Part shown: piece by piece, positions 42,031 through 51,340 of the stretch
How the letters are laid out: each line of letters starts with the position of its first letter
Numbering within the stretch: position 1 is the stretch's first letter
Source of the DNA: JANLTP01 sp031363055
GTDB lineage: Bacteria; Pseudomonadota; Gammaproteobacteria; Burkholderiales; Burkholderiaceae_E
Assembly (NCBI GenBank): GCA_031363055.1
Contig: JANLTP010000127.1
Span: 1 to 64,000 of the forward strand
Reading direction: 5' to 3'
Length of the DNA: 64,000 nucleotides
Notes under the pieces: generated by a model
The model's database searches: none
Told to the model about the DNA's origin: nothing
Seen by the model: only the letters and a program-made list of their open reading frames with translations
Program-made: the position numbers and the translations under genes

Positions 42031-43650
42031 ATGGATCGGGTATCACCGAGCAAGGTATTGCGCAGAACGCCGATTGCGTTGAGTTTGTTGGTGTTGACGT
42101 TGGGTTCGAGTCAGGCGCTGGCGCAGGATTCGGTGTCGGGCGGCAACAGCTTTAGCACTCGACACGCACGCTATGTCAAGGCCGATTGGACCAAACTACC
42201 TGGCTGGGGTGACGAATCGGTTCACGAAGCACTGGGCGCATTCCGCACTGGCTGCGCCAACCTGATCAAACGAGAGGGATGGACCGCCGCCTGCGAGGCG
42301 GCGCGTCGCAGCAACGCTCGCGATGCCGCCTCGGCGAGAGTTTTCTTCGAGCAGAATTTCGATGTCCTGCAACTGCGGCAACCCAATGATGACGATACCG
42401 GTGTCATTACCGGCTATTTCGAGCCACTGCTGCGCGGCAGCAGAATTCGTACCGGTGCGTTTGTCTATCCGGTCTATCCGATCCCGGACGATCTGCTGTA
42501 CCTCGATGCACGTGAACTCGCTTCGCGAAGTGTCGGCAAACCGGTGTTCGCACGAGTCCGCGAGCGCTTGATCGAGTTGGTACGCGAGAACGAGGGCATC
42601 AACAGCGCCGATACGCGTCAAGGCATTTATTTGATCGACATAGGCAGTGGTGTCTCCGACATTCGTGACAAACGAATCCGCATGCACCTGGCGGGCGATC
42701 GAATCCTGCCCTATCCGACGCGCCAGGAGATCGAGAAGTCGGGATTGCGTAGCGCCCGCCCGATTGCCTGGGTCGACAGCGCCGAGGCGCTGTATTCCAT
42801 GCAGATACAGGGCTCCGGAAAAATTCAGCTCGCCGATGGCACCATGATTCGAGTGGCCTACGCGGAACAGAATGGACACCCGTTTCTGCCGAAGGTAACA
42901 ACGGCCCGCAGTGAGTCTGTCCGCACACGCGGTATTGCGATCGAAGCAGGTGCTACGACCGACACAGCACCAAACACCTCGGCGTCGCCGCAAGTTCAAA
43001 AACTCATCGATTATTTTCTGAACCAGGCGCCGATCGAGCCAGGCGGGCCGCAGCGTGGCGCAACTCAAGCACAGGCACAAGCTCAGGCTCAGGCTCAGGC
43101 ACAGCCGCAAGCAACAGGAAGAACTGGCCGGCTCGAAACCGGGCGTTCGTCCGTTCCCGGCAAAGCTCATCCCGAGGATTTCAGCCCGGCCAGCCGGCCA
43201 GGTCTGTCGGTCTCGTCGATCAGCGATCCGTCCTATGTGTTCTTTCGCTCGATTGCGGACAGCGCCGATGGCCCGATCGGCGCCCTCGGCGTACCGTTGA
43301 CAGCCGGCCGTTCAGTGGCGATCGATCCGCGCACGACACCGCTGGGCGCACCGGTCTTTATTGCGTCCGGCGACTCGACGGACGCCAGCAAAGGCTTCAG
43401 CCGATTGATGGTCGCACAAGATACTGGTGGCGCGATCCGAGGCCCGGTGCGCGCCGATTACTTCTGGGGCTTTGGACGACAGGCTGGAACTCGCGCGTTT
43501 CAGATGAAGGACAGCTTCAAGATGTGGGTGCTGATACCCAAAGGCCTGGACATGCTCGCCAAACAGCGCGAAAAGGTTCGCACCCGCTCGATTGGAGTTG
43601 AGCAGGCCGATGAGTGCCTGATTTCAGATCCGGAATTCTGCGCGGAATAA
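42031..43650 (+). CDS. mltA: membrane-bound lytic murein transglycosylase A, MltA family
   Basis: Cleaves peptidoglycan glycan strands, leaving anhydromuramic ends. It has the MltA and 3D domains: GYFEPLLRGS, MQIQGSGKIQL, YAEQNGHP, then SYVFFR, SVAIDPRTTPLGAPVFI and MVAQDTGGAIRGPVRADYFWG, where the Asp of QDTGGAI is the catalytic acid. The start is ATG 42031 with GGAG upstream. The signal peptide ends near SQALAQ and has no lipobox Cys. At about 540 residues it is far longer than E. coli MltA, because a Q/A-rich insertion (about 310-390) splits the domains. Confidence 0.9.
   Translation: MDRVSPSKVLRRTPIALSLLVLTLGSSQALAQDSVSGGNSFSTRHARYVKADWTKLPGWGDESVHEALGAFRTGCANLIKREGWTAACEAARRSNARDAASARVFFEQNFDVLQLRQPNDDDTGVITGYFEPLLRGSRIRTGAFVYPVYPIPDDLLYLDARELASRSVGKPVFARVRERLIELVRENEGINSADTRQGIYLIDIGSGVSDIRDKRIRMHLAGDRILPYPTRQEIEKSGLRSARPIAWVDSAEALYSMQIQGSGKIQLADGTMIRVAYAEQNGHPFLPKVTTARSESVRTRGIAIEAGATTDTAPNTSASPQVQKLIDYFLNQAPIEPGGPQRGATQAQAQAQAQAQAQPQATGRTGRLETGRSSVPGKAHPEDFSPASRPGLSVSSISDPSYVFFRSIADSADGPIGALGVPLTAGRSVAIDPRTTPLGAPVFIASGDSTDASKGFSRLMVAQDTGGAIRGPVRADYFWGFGRQAGTRAFQMKDSFKMWVLIPKGLDMLAKQREKVRTRSIGVEQADECLISDPEFCAE
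43066..43113 (+). repeat. hexameric CAGGCT-type tandem repeat in mltA
   Basis: About eight copies of a hexamer close to CAGGCT/CAGGCA encode alternating Gln-Ala. It is an in-frame simple repeat within the linker of the transglycosylase and may vary in copy number without shifting the frame. Confidence 0.8.
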
Positions 43651-43690
43651 ACGTCGGGTTGAGAGCCTGATGCCGTGCAATCGCCGACCA

Positions 43691-46600
43691 TCACAGACTG
43701 GCGAGACTGAAGTCAGCTACGCCAATCGGTGAGATGGTGACCGGCGTCTGCCGGCCATCGGTGAGACGACGCACTTCTTCCGAGACAAAGAAGTCGAGGC
43801 CCTTGAACGTTACCCGGCCGGTTTTGGTGAGATCGGCCTTGCCGCCCAGACCGTCGATCAAGGCCTTGGTAAAGGCGCCATTGCCCCACTCATCTTTTTC
43901 CTCAGATAACTGTCGGCCCGAGCTCGAGGCAAACACCACCACGCCGTTTTCGGCCGATGCCATTTCACTGGCCAGCCGACCCAATTCACGACTGGTGTTG
44001 GCGAGCCCGCCGACCGAACTGCCGACGACATTGCCGGCAAAGCAGGTATCGACAAAAAACAGCGCGCGACCGCGGATCTTGCCCAAGGTGTCGCGGATTG
44101 ACTTCTCCGGAACGCTGGTCGCTGCGAGCTTGGTGTGATTACCATCGAACGGCAGAAAATAGTACTGGCCGCCCGGCTCATTCAAGCCGTGACCGGCCAT
44201 GAACAACATCCCGATATCGTTAGGCCCGACCGAGCTACTGAGCCAGGCCAGACCCTGCTCGATGTTGGCGCGCGTTGCGTCGCGATTGGTCAGGGTCTTG
44301 ACTGAAACCGCGCTGTAGAGCGCGCCCTTCTGACGCTCCATCGCCTTCACGAAGTCGCGGGCATCCTTGGCCGCCAGGCCGAGCTTGTACTCATCGCGTT
44401 GAAATTCACTGATGCCGATTGAAAGCACATAGAGCGCGGGGCGCGGGGCAGCACCGGGTCGTGCCGCCGTACCTGTGGGAATCGCCGTCGTCGTCGTGGG
44501 TACCGTGTTCGTTGCAGGCGCAGTGGGCGCAGTGGGCGCCGTGTTCGTTGTAGGCACCGCGTTCGAGGCAGGCGTGGCTGGTGCCTGGGTAGTAGGCTTC
44601 GAAACGTTCGCGGGCGTAGTCGCGCTCGCCGATATTGCCGCAATCGCTGCTTCCAGGCGAAAACTCAAAGGCTCCGAAACCCCGAACCGGTTACGCGCAA
44701 TGAGTTGAATGACGGCTTCCGGATCTTGCACCGTCAACTGCGCCAGGCCTCTTGACTGACCATCGAACTCGGCCGGCAAGGTGATCTGATCAACCTCAAC
44801 CGGTCGGCCATTGACCCGGACCTCGACACTGACGGCCTTGTCCAAGCCAGAAGCGCGCAGCGAGAACGGCAACGACAACTTCGAAGAGCCAGTACGCCGC
44901 AAAAGTGTTGACTCCAGCGCCGCCAAGGCCGGCGGCAGTTCCTGGGTCTTGATTTCGGGTACCGGCAACGGCTTGGGCTGGCTGGCTGCGGGGGCCGGAG
45001 CGGGGGATGTACCGGCGGACTGAACGGGCGGCTTCAACGGTACCGAAGCCGGTGGCGGGGATACGGCCGACACGGGTGGAATCGCCGCCGGGGCTGCTGC
45101 GACGTCACCCTGCATCGCCTGTCTCGACAGCGCGACCAGCTCGTTGGCTCGGGTCACTGCCGCCGTCACGTCGAGGGTCGCAAACACCTGATCGATGACA
45201 TCCGGGCGTTGAAATTTTTCGCGGAATCGACCCAATGAAAAATAGTCGGACGCCATGTTCGGGCCGCGATTGACCGACCAGCCGATCAGGCGGTCAGCGC
45301 CAGCGCTGGCATCGAAATAGCCGCTCGGTGTCCAGATAACCCACTGACCTTCGGCGCTCGGATACATTGTCAACAGCAACTGGCCATCGCTCAAGCGAAA
45401 CCACCGCAATGTGCCGTCGGACATGGCTGTCACGAACAACTTCGCGTCAGCGCCGACGTTGACGCCCAGCACTTCGGCATTGGTAGGAATCTGCCAAAGC
45501 ACCGCGCCGTTTTCATCGATCCGGCGGACCGCTCGACTCGATCCCAACAGCGCCTGACCGGTGCCGGGAATGTAAGATAGTGATCGCGAGCGCTCGTCTT
45601 GCGCCAAGCTGATCTTGCGGCCATTGACCTCGGGAAACAGGAAGTCCTCCCAATACCGGGCGCTTTGCAGCCAACCACTCTGGGTCTTTGGTGGCTGCAG
45701 GTTCGACGGCACACCAACCGCGAGCACCCGTTTGACTGCATCATAATTTTTCTGTTGCCCGGAATCGGCCAGGGTCCAGGCAACACGTCGCGTATCGGGA
45801 CTGATTCGCAAGCCACCCGGCCCGCGCAAATTGCTGAAGGAAGCACTGACTTTTACCGGTTTTCCGGCTTCGCCGGTCACGCCCCATGACCCGTCGAGAC
45901 TCGAGTAGGCCACAGAACCATCAGGCAAGGCGACCAGATCGAAGATTGAATCGCGCGCCACCACCTGCTCGCCGATCAATTCACCGGTGTCAGCATCATG
46001 CTGGGTGATCGGAAAGTTGAATCCCGGTTTGTGCGCGGATCCGGCCGCATAGATCGAGCGCCCATCGGTCGACCAGGCGACCGACCCCTGATGACCTGGC
46101 TCAAGCCTTGGGACCTTGAACTGCATCAGCGCACGACCGGTCTGAAGGTCGAAGGTCTGAACCGGTTCGCCCTCCGATCGAAAACCAATGGCCACCCGTT
46201 TGCCATCGGGCGAAACAGCGGCGCTGACCGGCACGCCAAGCGGTCCGGCCCTGGCATCCTGGCCGGCGGACGCAGTTGATATCGAGCGCAGCGGACTGAC
46301 GACACCTGCAACCGCACGATAGACGCGTACCGTTTTATCCCATCCGGTTGCGACCAGCAAGCCGTTGTTCGCCACGGCCAATCCAAATACACCGCCGGCG
46401 AACGCATCTTCAAAGACCAGCTTGCCGTTGCCATCGAAGGCTTTGATGCCATTTTCGCCCGAATAGGCCGCAATCAGCAACGAACCATCGTGCGACCAAG
46501 CCAGCTTTTTGATGTCGCCGGCCCTGGCATCGAAGCTGCTATCCACTCGGCCTGATTTGGGATCGAACAGATAGATACGATGCCCTCCCTGGGCAGTCCC

Positions 46601-47002
46601 AGTGGTGCCGCCCAACGCGACGGCGCCGCTCGAAGGATGTAAGGCAACGCCATACATTCGGCCGATTTCTCCGGCACCAGTCGGTGGCCTGAGCACCTGC
46701 AAAATTTGACCCGAGCGCAAATCCCAAACCCGGGCGGTCTTGTCATCAGAGGCGGTGATCATCCAGCCGCGTTGCTGATCGACGGCAATCCGGCGGACTG
46801 CACCGGCGTGCGAGCCGGGTTCGATTCGCAGGATCGGTGCCTCAGTCTGCGCCAACCCATTGCTCGCGGAAATTAAAAGTAGCAGCACCGGCAGAAACAC
46901 CGGTAGCAGCACCGGTAGACGCACAGTCAATATCGACGTGGCCGCAGCCGCAGCTACGGTGACTTTCGACTTGAATATGCTCAGGATTTCCACCACAACC
47001 AC
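43691..47002 (-). CDS. exported WD40-repeat protein with C-terminal caspase (C14) domain
   Basis: A 1,103-residue protein. A hydrophobic N-terminal segment (about residues 14-50) is a likely signal or anchor. WD40-type repeats run from about 55 to 600, for example DDKTARVWDLRSG. A Pro/Thr/Ala-rich linker holds two tracts (about 650-700 and 800-850) flanking a small Ig-like region. The C-terminal peptidase C14 domain begins near YVLSIGISEF. The catalytic dyad is His938 in FMAGHG and Cys987 in FVDTCFAGN. Bacterial caspase-like enzymes usually cut after basic residues; the target is unknown. It is divergent from the RCC1/cytochrome-motif lipoprotein gene, with 247 bp between. Confidence 0.88.
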   Translation of the reverse strand: MVVVEILSIFKSKVTVAAAAATSILTVRLPVLLPVFLPVLLLLISASNGLAQTEAPILRIEPGSHAGAVRRIAVDQQRGWMITASDDKTARVWDLRSGQILQVLRPPTGAGEIGRMYGVALHPSSGAVALGGTTGTAQGGHRIYLFDPKSGRVDSSFDARAGDIKKLAWSHDGSLLIAAYSGENGIKAFDGNGKLVFEDAFAGGVFGLAVANNGLLVATGWDKTVRVYRAVAGVVSPLRSISTASAGQDARAGPLGVPVSAAVSPDGKRVAIGFRSEGEPVQTFDLQTGRALMQFKVPRLEPGHQGSVAWSTDGRSIYAAGSAHKPGFNFPITQHDADTGELIGEQVVARDSIFDLVALPDGSVAYSSLDGSWGVTGEAGKPVKVSASFSNLRGPGGLRISPDTRRVAWTLADSGQQKNYDAVKRVLAVGVPSNLQPPKTQSGWLQSARYWEDFLFPEVNGRKISLAQDERSRSLSYIPGTGQALLGSSRAVRRIDENGAVLWQIPTNAEVLGVNVGADAKLFVTAMSDGTLRWFRLSDGQLLLTMYPSAEGQWVIWTPSGYFDASAGADRLIGWSVNRGPNMASDYFSLGRFREKFQRPDVIDQVFATLDVTAAVTRANELVALSRQAMQGDVAAAPAAIPPVSAVSPPPASVPLKPPVQSAGTSPAPAPAASQPKPLPVPEIKTQELPPALAALESTLLRRTGSSKLSLPFSLRASGLDKAVSVEVRVNGRPVEVDQITLPAEFDGQSRGLAQLTVQDPEAVIQLIARNRFGVSEPLSFRLEAAIAAISASATTPANVSKPTTQAPATPASNAVPTTNTAPTAPTAPATNTVPTTTTAIPTGTAARPGAAPRPALYVLSIGISEFQRDEYKLGLAAKDARDFVKAMERQKGALYSAVSVKTLTNRDATRANIEQGLAWLSSSVGPNDIGMLFMAGHGLNEPGGQYYFLPFDGNHTKLAATSVPEKSIRDTLGKIRGRALFFVDTCFAGNVVGSSVGGLANTSRELGRLASEMASAENGVVVFASSSGRQLSEEKDEWGNGAFTKALIDGLGGKADLTKTGRVTFKGLDFFVSEEVRRLTDGRQTPVTISPIGVADFSLASL

Positions 47003-47073
47003 TCCATTACAATAACGATTGACGCTCCTACTGTAACCAATAAGCGCCGGCCAAGGCCACAGAAACTTGTTAC

Positions 47074-47083
47074 TACTGAAGTA
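47074..47083. promoter_or_regulatory. TACTNNAGTA palindrome between the caspase and RCC1 genes
   Basis: TACTGAAGTA (47074-47083) matches TACTAAAGTA upstream of the LuxR-type regulator at 53421. It lies 72 bp before the caspase start and about 170 bp before the RCC1 gene. The rest of this 247-bp gap holds a 6-bp inverted repeat (47109-47126) and a short TTGCGATC repeat (47181-47198), with no other clear feature. Confidence 0.4.
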
Positions 47084-47249
47084 TGGGGGGACGCACTAGC
47101 ACTTTGGTAGGATTGCAAAGAATCCTTACTTGGCTTACCCTCGATCAATCGATGGTGTTGACCCTGCCGCTCCGTGCAACTTGCGATCTTGCGATCTTGC
47201 GGTGATTCGTCAGGCCAACAGTAAGGCAATCGCAGAATAGGTTTTTGAA

Positions 47250-50200
47250 ATGTCTTCATTCGCTCGGCTGGGTTCCTCGATTTTGGCGTTGGCTGCCCTG
47301 GCGTCCGGTTGCGGCGGCGGTGGCGGAACGCCGCCACCCGCACCCTGCCCGACCATCGGTGTCTGTACGGGATTTGTCGGTGATCAAAATTGGGATATCT
47401 CGGCACTCGGTGGCGGAATCGGCGGCGGCACTGGTGATGGCCCTGGCCCCGGCGACGGTGGTGATGGCGGCGGCGGCGCGGCGGCGGGTGGCGATTTTGG
47501 CCAATTCCGTCGTGCTTTGGTAATTGCAAAATTCCCCGACGGATCACTCGTCGGCAACGGCAGTGCGTTGACCGACGACACAGGTCTCGTTACCGTGCGA
47601 CCGGGCAAGACCTATGGCGGCCCGCTCCTGCTCGAGTTGCATGGCCAACCGGACGCGGTCTACTACGACGAGGGCCGCAATACGTTCATTCCGTTCCCGC
47701 CTGGTCGCGTGTTGCGCGCCTACATTCCAACGGTGACGAGCAACATGGCGATCACGCCGTTCAGTGAAGCGGCCTACCGATTGCTGGTCGAAGGCGATAC
47801 CGCTGAGCGTGTCTCTGGAATTCCAAAGCGCGTGCAGATCGAAACCGCCAATAACAAAGTTCGCGACATCATCAACTTGCAGTTCCCGTCCAGTGTCCAG
47901 ATAGCCGATGTCACTCGATTACCCGTCATAAAATCCGACACGACCGCAGCGGGTACGATTGGAATCGACGTTCGGGGTGCGCATAGCCTGATCACCGGCG
48001 CCTTTTCGAAACAGGCGGGCATGTTCAACCCCGCCGATGCGACGCCGACGCTAACTGCGTCGGACCAACTCAGCGAAGACCTGCTTGATGGCCATCTTGA
48101 CGGCATGCGCTCGGGCAGAGCAACCGCAACGGCCAACAAACGAACCTACGACCCACACACCATTGCCGGTGAATTGAGTTCAGCGCTGGCGCAACAAAGC
48201 TTTCGTTTTGGGACTAACACTGCCATCGACGCCATGCCGGCAGTCACCAACTTCGGCAATACCCGTTATGAAACTTATTTATTCGACGCCAAACTGACGC
48301 CTTCCGGACAGGCCATTGTCACAGTCGCCGGTTGGGACGGTGCCAACGACAAGAATCGCAACACCGGCGACGCGCGCCCGCTGTTACCGGATACCGCACG
48401 AATTCAAAGTGTTCACGGCAACCTCGGCCACGGCTCACTCTTCCTGAAAGCCGATTCCGACAATTCAAGCTCCAAACTGTACGCCGTCGGCGATAACACC
48501 AACGGCGAATTGGGTAACGGCACACGCAACTCCACGGCGGCCGCAGTCGAGGTGGTTTTGCCGGCTACCATGACCCATATTGCTGGCGGCTTTGGCCATA
48601 CGGTTGCGCGCCTGGCCGACGGTACGGTCTACGCCTGGGGTGATAACTCCTACGGCCAGCTCGGCCAGGGTCTGCCCTCTGCCCAACTGGTGCGTTCGGC
48701 GCTGCCGCTCAAGGTAACCCTGCCGCGTGGCGCCCTTTCGGTGGCCGCCTCCAACAGCGCGTCGTACGCGTTGCTAGACGATGGCAGTGTTTACTCCTGG
48801 GGTTCATCCTGGGGGCTGGGCTTGTTGGGCGACGGCACCAAAGACAGTGTTCGCACCTCGCCAGCCGCAGTGCTTTCCGGCTCCGGTGCGCTGACAGGCG
48901 TTGTACAAATTGCCGCTCGCGACAATGACGCGGTGGTGCTGCGTTCGGACGGCACAGTGATGACCTGGGGCAGTTTCCCGGCCGATCAGAGTGGCGGCTT
49001 CACCGGCGGCCGGCAAGTGGCCACCCTCGTCGGAGGTCTGCCTGCTCCCGGTACCGAAAGAATCCGCAAGGTATTGACCGAGCAGGGACTTTTTGTAGCG
49101 CAAACCGTTTCCGGTGCCGTTTATCACTGGGGACTCCATTTCGATCTGACTGCGCAACAGATTCTGCGCGATGTCACCGCCGTGCAAGTGTTGAACCTGC
49201 CGCCTGTGCGCGATATCATGCCCGGCGGTTTTCTCGGCTACGGCGAGCGCCCGTTTGATCGCGTCACCGCCATGGGTGCCGATCCAAACGGCGGTTTCTG
49301 GAAAATTCGCGGCCGAGTGGCCGAGTTATTTGATCCTGCCAATCCGACGCTCCAGCGTCGCCCGAAATCGCAAAGTCCGAGGCCTGATTGCGCGAGTTGC
49401 CATCACGTCTTGCCAACCTGGCCCATCAAGGCCCCAACACCGACAAATACAGCGGCGTGCGTTTTGCCGTCATTCAAGCTGGATGCCTCAGGCAGACCTA
49501 TTCTGGTCAGTTCACAGACCGAATGTACGATGTGCCACAACAATAGTCCGCTGCCCTTTTTGAACTGCGTGATCCCGACCTTGCCGGCACCGAGCGCGCC
49601 GTCGATACCACCGATCACCACCACGGCCTGCCAGATTCCGACGGTCCATGTGGTGACGCCCAGTGGCACCGTTTGTGCGACCTGTCACAACAGCATCATC
49701 GCGCAACCGTTGAAGTGTTTACCGAATACCGCCTCCGACCCATTGGCACCGACGACCCGTGTGGCGATTACGGCGGTCACCGATGATGCGATACCCGTCA
49801 CCGGCAATATCGCCATCGGTGGCATCACCAACGATCTCACCCCGACAATCACCGGCTCGGTTGCGGCAACCTCATTTAACGGGCAGCCTATCCAGATACA
49901 ACTTCTTCGTAACGGCACCGTCGTTGGCACACCGGTCATCAGTGGCAGTACCTGGAGCTTTACCGATTCGACGCGAACTCAGGGTACTTACACGTATACC
50001 GCGCGAGTGGTGCAAGACGGTCACTTCGGTCCCTTGAGTCCGAATCACACGATTACGATCGACAACACGCCTCCTACCGCAACGATCACAGTGCTGAACT
50101 TTCTGGATAACGCGGGCGCAGTAACCGGCGCGATCACGGGCACCTCGACTGATGACAATACACCGCAAATTCAAGGTTCACTGTCAGCAGCGCTAGCTGC

Positions 50201-51284
50201 CGGCGAATCTGTGCGTGTTTCCATCGACGGCGCAACCAGCACCGCTGCAACGGTCGTTGGAACCACGTTTGATTTCGCGAGTCCAACGCTGACCGATGCC
50301 AGCCACACCTTCGATGTCCGCATCGTCGACGGCGCTGGCAATGCCAGCTCGATCCTGACCCGAAGCCTGGTGGTGAACACCAGTTCAGCGCTTGGCGCAA
50401 CTGCGACCGCGAGCATCTTGAACGCTCTGGACGATGTTGGAACCATTCAGCTTTCGCTCAGCAATAACTCCGTCAGCGACGATGCCTCGCCCACTTTGCG
50501 CGGTAAGATCGGCCGAGCCTTGATCGCCGCCAATGGTGAGCAAGTGCGGATCTATCGATCGGGCTCGCAGGTCACGGCGACGGCAAGCGTCACGGCACAG
50601 GACTGGAGCTTTACGCCAACGCCGGCCCTCGCCGACGGGCTTTACACCTACACCGCGCAAATCGTTGACAGCCAAGGTCGGACTGGTTCGATCAGCAACA
50701 CCTTCACCATCCGGATCGATCGCGTCGCGCCGGGTACCAGCGTAGCCGTCAGCGGAACAGCCGACTATCCGCCCGTTTCCGGCGGTATCAGTGGCACAAC
50801 CAACGACAATACGCCGCGTATCAGTATCGCGTTGGGTGCACCGAAGGGCGCTGATGAATCGTTCGTGATTTCCCGCACGTTGGGCTCATCAGCGGCCACG
50901 ATAAACCCATCAATAAGCAGCTCGGGTTCGACCAATACGACGTTTGTCTTTGAGGATATTATTTCCGGAACATTCGCAAATGTTTCATCGCCAACGCCTG
51001 TGGACGCCCCAGCATCTGGCCCCAGGTATACAGGGCCAGCGCTACCCCAGCCGTTGTTTTCGGCCCAGTCGGTGCAGTACACGGTGCGACTTACCGATGC
51101 CGCCGGCAATCAAGGTGTGGCAAGCACCTTCAGCTTCACGCTGAACTACCCGTTATGCCTGCCCCGTCAGCCGGCTAACCACACCTCTTCGACCGATTGC
51201 GCCGCCTGTCATCGAATCGTCAGTGGATTGGTTATGGTACCGCCCGGACCGACACCCAGATATTGGTGTCGATATCCTGGATAG
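47250..51284 (+). CDS. large lipoprotein with RCC1 repeats, four CXXCH motifs and Ig-like repeats
   Basis: A 1,344-residue protein with a lipobox (ASGC, Cys at about 21) followed by a Gly-rich stretch. RCC1-type repeats lie at about residues 390-640, with phrases such as VYAWGDNSYGQLGQG and VYSWGSSWGLGLLGDG. Four heme-binding-type C-x-x-C-H motifs follow at Cys714, Cys759, Cys809 and Cys1317. Between the third and fourth are three or four bacterial Ig-like units of about 115 residues with the theme D-N-T-P-x-I-x-G. It is expected on the outer membrane or cell surface. If hemes are attached it could take part in electron transfer; the motifs might instead bind metal. I know of no characterised protein with this architecture. 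Confidence 0.82.
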   Translation: MSSFARLGSSILALAALASGCGGGGGTPPPAPCPTIGVCTGFVGDQNWDISALGGGIGGGTGDGPGPGDGGDGGGGAAAGGDFGQFRRALVIAKFPDGSLVGNGSALTDDTGLVTVRPGKTYGGPLLLELHGQPDAVYYDEGRNTFIPFPPGRVLRAYIPTVTSNMAITPFSEAAYRLLVEGDTAERVSGIPKRVQIETANNKVRDIINLQFPSSVQIADVTRLPVIKSDTTAAGTIGIDVRGAHSLITGAFSKQAGMFNPADATPTLTASDQLSEDLLDGHLDGMRSGRATATANKRTYDPHTIAGELSSALAQQSFRFGTNTAIDAMPAVTNFGNTRYETYLFDAKLTPSGQAIVTVAGWDGANDKNRNTGDARPLLPDTARIQSVHGNLGHGSLFLKADSDNSSSKLYAVGDNTNGELGNGTRNSTAAAVEVVLPATMTHIAGGFGHTVARLADGTVYAWGDNSYGQLGQGLPSAQLVRSALPLKVTLPRGALSVAASNSASYALLDDGSVYSWGSSWGLGLLGDGTKDSVRTSPAAVLSGSGALTGVVQIAARDNDAVVLRSDGTVMTWGSFPADQSGGFTGGRQVATLVGGLPAPGTERIRKVLTEQGLFVAQTVSGAVYHWGLHFDLTAQQILRDVTAVQVLNLPPVRDIMPGGFLGYGERPFDRVTAMGADPNGGFWKIRGRVAELFDPANPTLQRRPKSQSPRPDCASCHHVLPTWPIKAPTPTNTAACVLPSFKLDASGRPILVSSQTECTMCHNNSPLPFLNCVIPTLPAPSAPSIPPITTTACQIPTVHVVTPSGTVCATCHNSIIAQPLKCLPNTASDPLAPTTRVAITAVTDDAIPVTGNIAIGGITNDLTPTITGSVAATSFNGQPIQIQLLRNGTVVGTPVISGSTWSFTDSTRTQGTYTYTARVVQDGHFGPLSPNHTITIDNTPPTATITVLNFLDNAGAVTGAITGTSTDDNTPQIQGSLSAALAAGESVRVSIDGATSTAATVVGTTFDFASPTLTDASHTFDVRIVDGAGNASSILTRSLVVNTSSALGATATASILNALDDVGTIQLSLSNNSVSDDASPTLRGKIGRALIAANGEQVRIYRSGSQVTATASVTAQDWSFTPTPALADGLYTYTAQIVDSQGRTGSISNTFTIRIDRVAPGTSVAVSGTADYPPVSGGISGTTNDNTPRISIALGAPKGADESFVISRTLGSSAATINPSISSSGSTNTTFVFEDIISGTFANVSSPTPVDAPASGPRYTGPALPQPLFSAQSVQYTVRLTDAAGNQGVASTFSFTLNYPLCLPRQPANHTSSTDCAACHRIVSGLVMVPPGPTPRYWCRYPG

Positions 51285-51340
51285 ACTGTGGGTTTGTTCG
51301 TTGTTGCGATGAAATCAGGCACAGACTGAACTCGAACACA

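Noticed and set aside
43066..43113. Short tandem repeats considered as a CRISPR array
   Set aside because: The unit is 6 bp, contiguous, in frame and without spacers.
42196..43170. 324-codon minus-strand open frame
   Set aside because: It is antisense to mltA; its Leu/Ser/Cys run is only the complement of the Gln-Ala repeat.
47109..47126. AGGATT/AATCCT inverted repeat with a 6-base loop
   Set aside because: A 6-bp dyad is expected often by chance and nothing else supports it.
47181..47198. TTGCGATC tandem repeat before the RCC1 gene
   Set aside because: Only about two copies; too short to claim as an iteron or operator.
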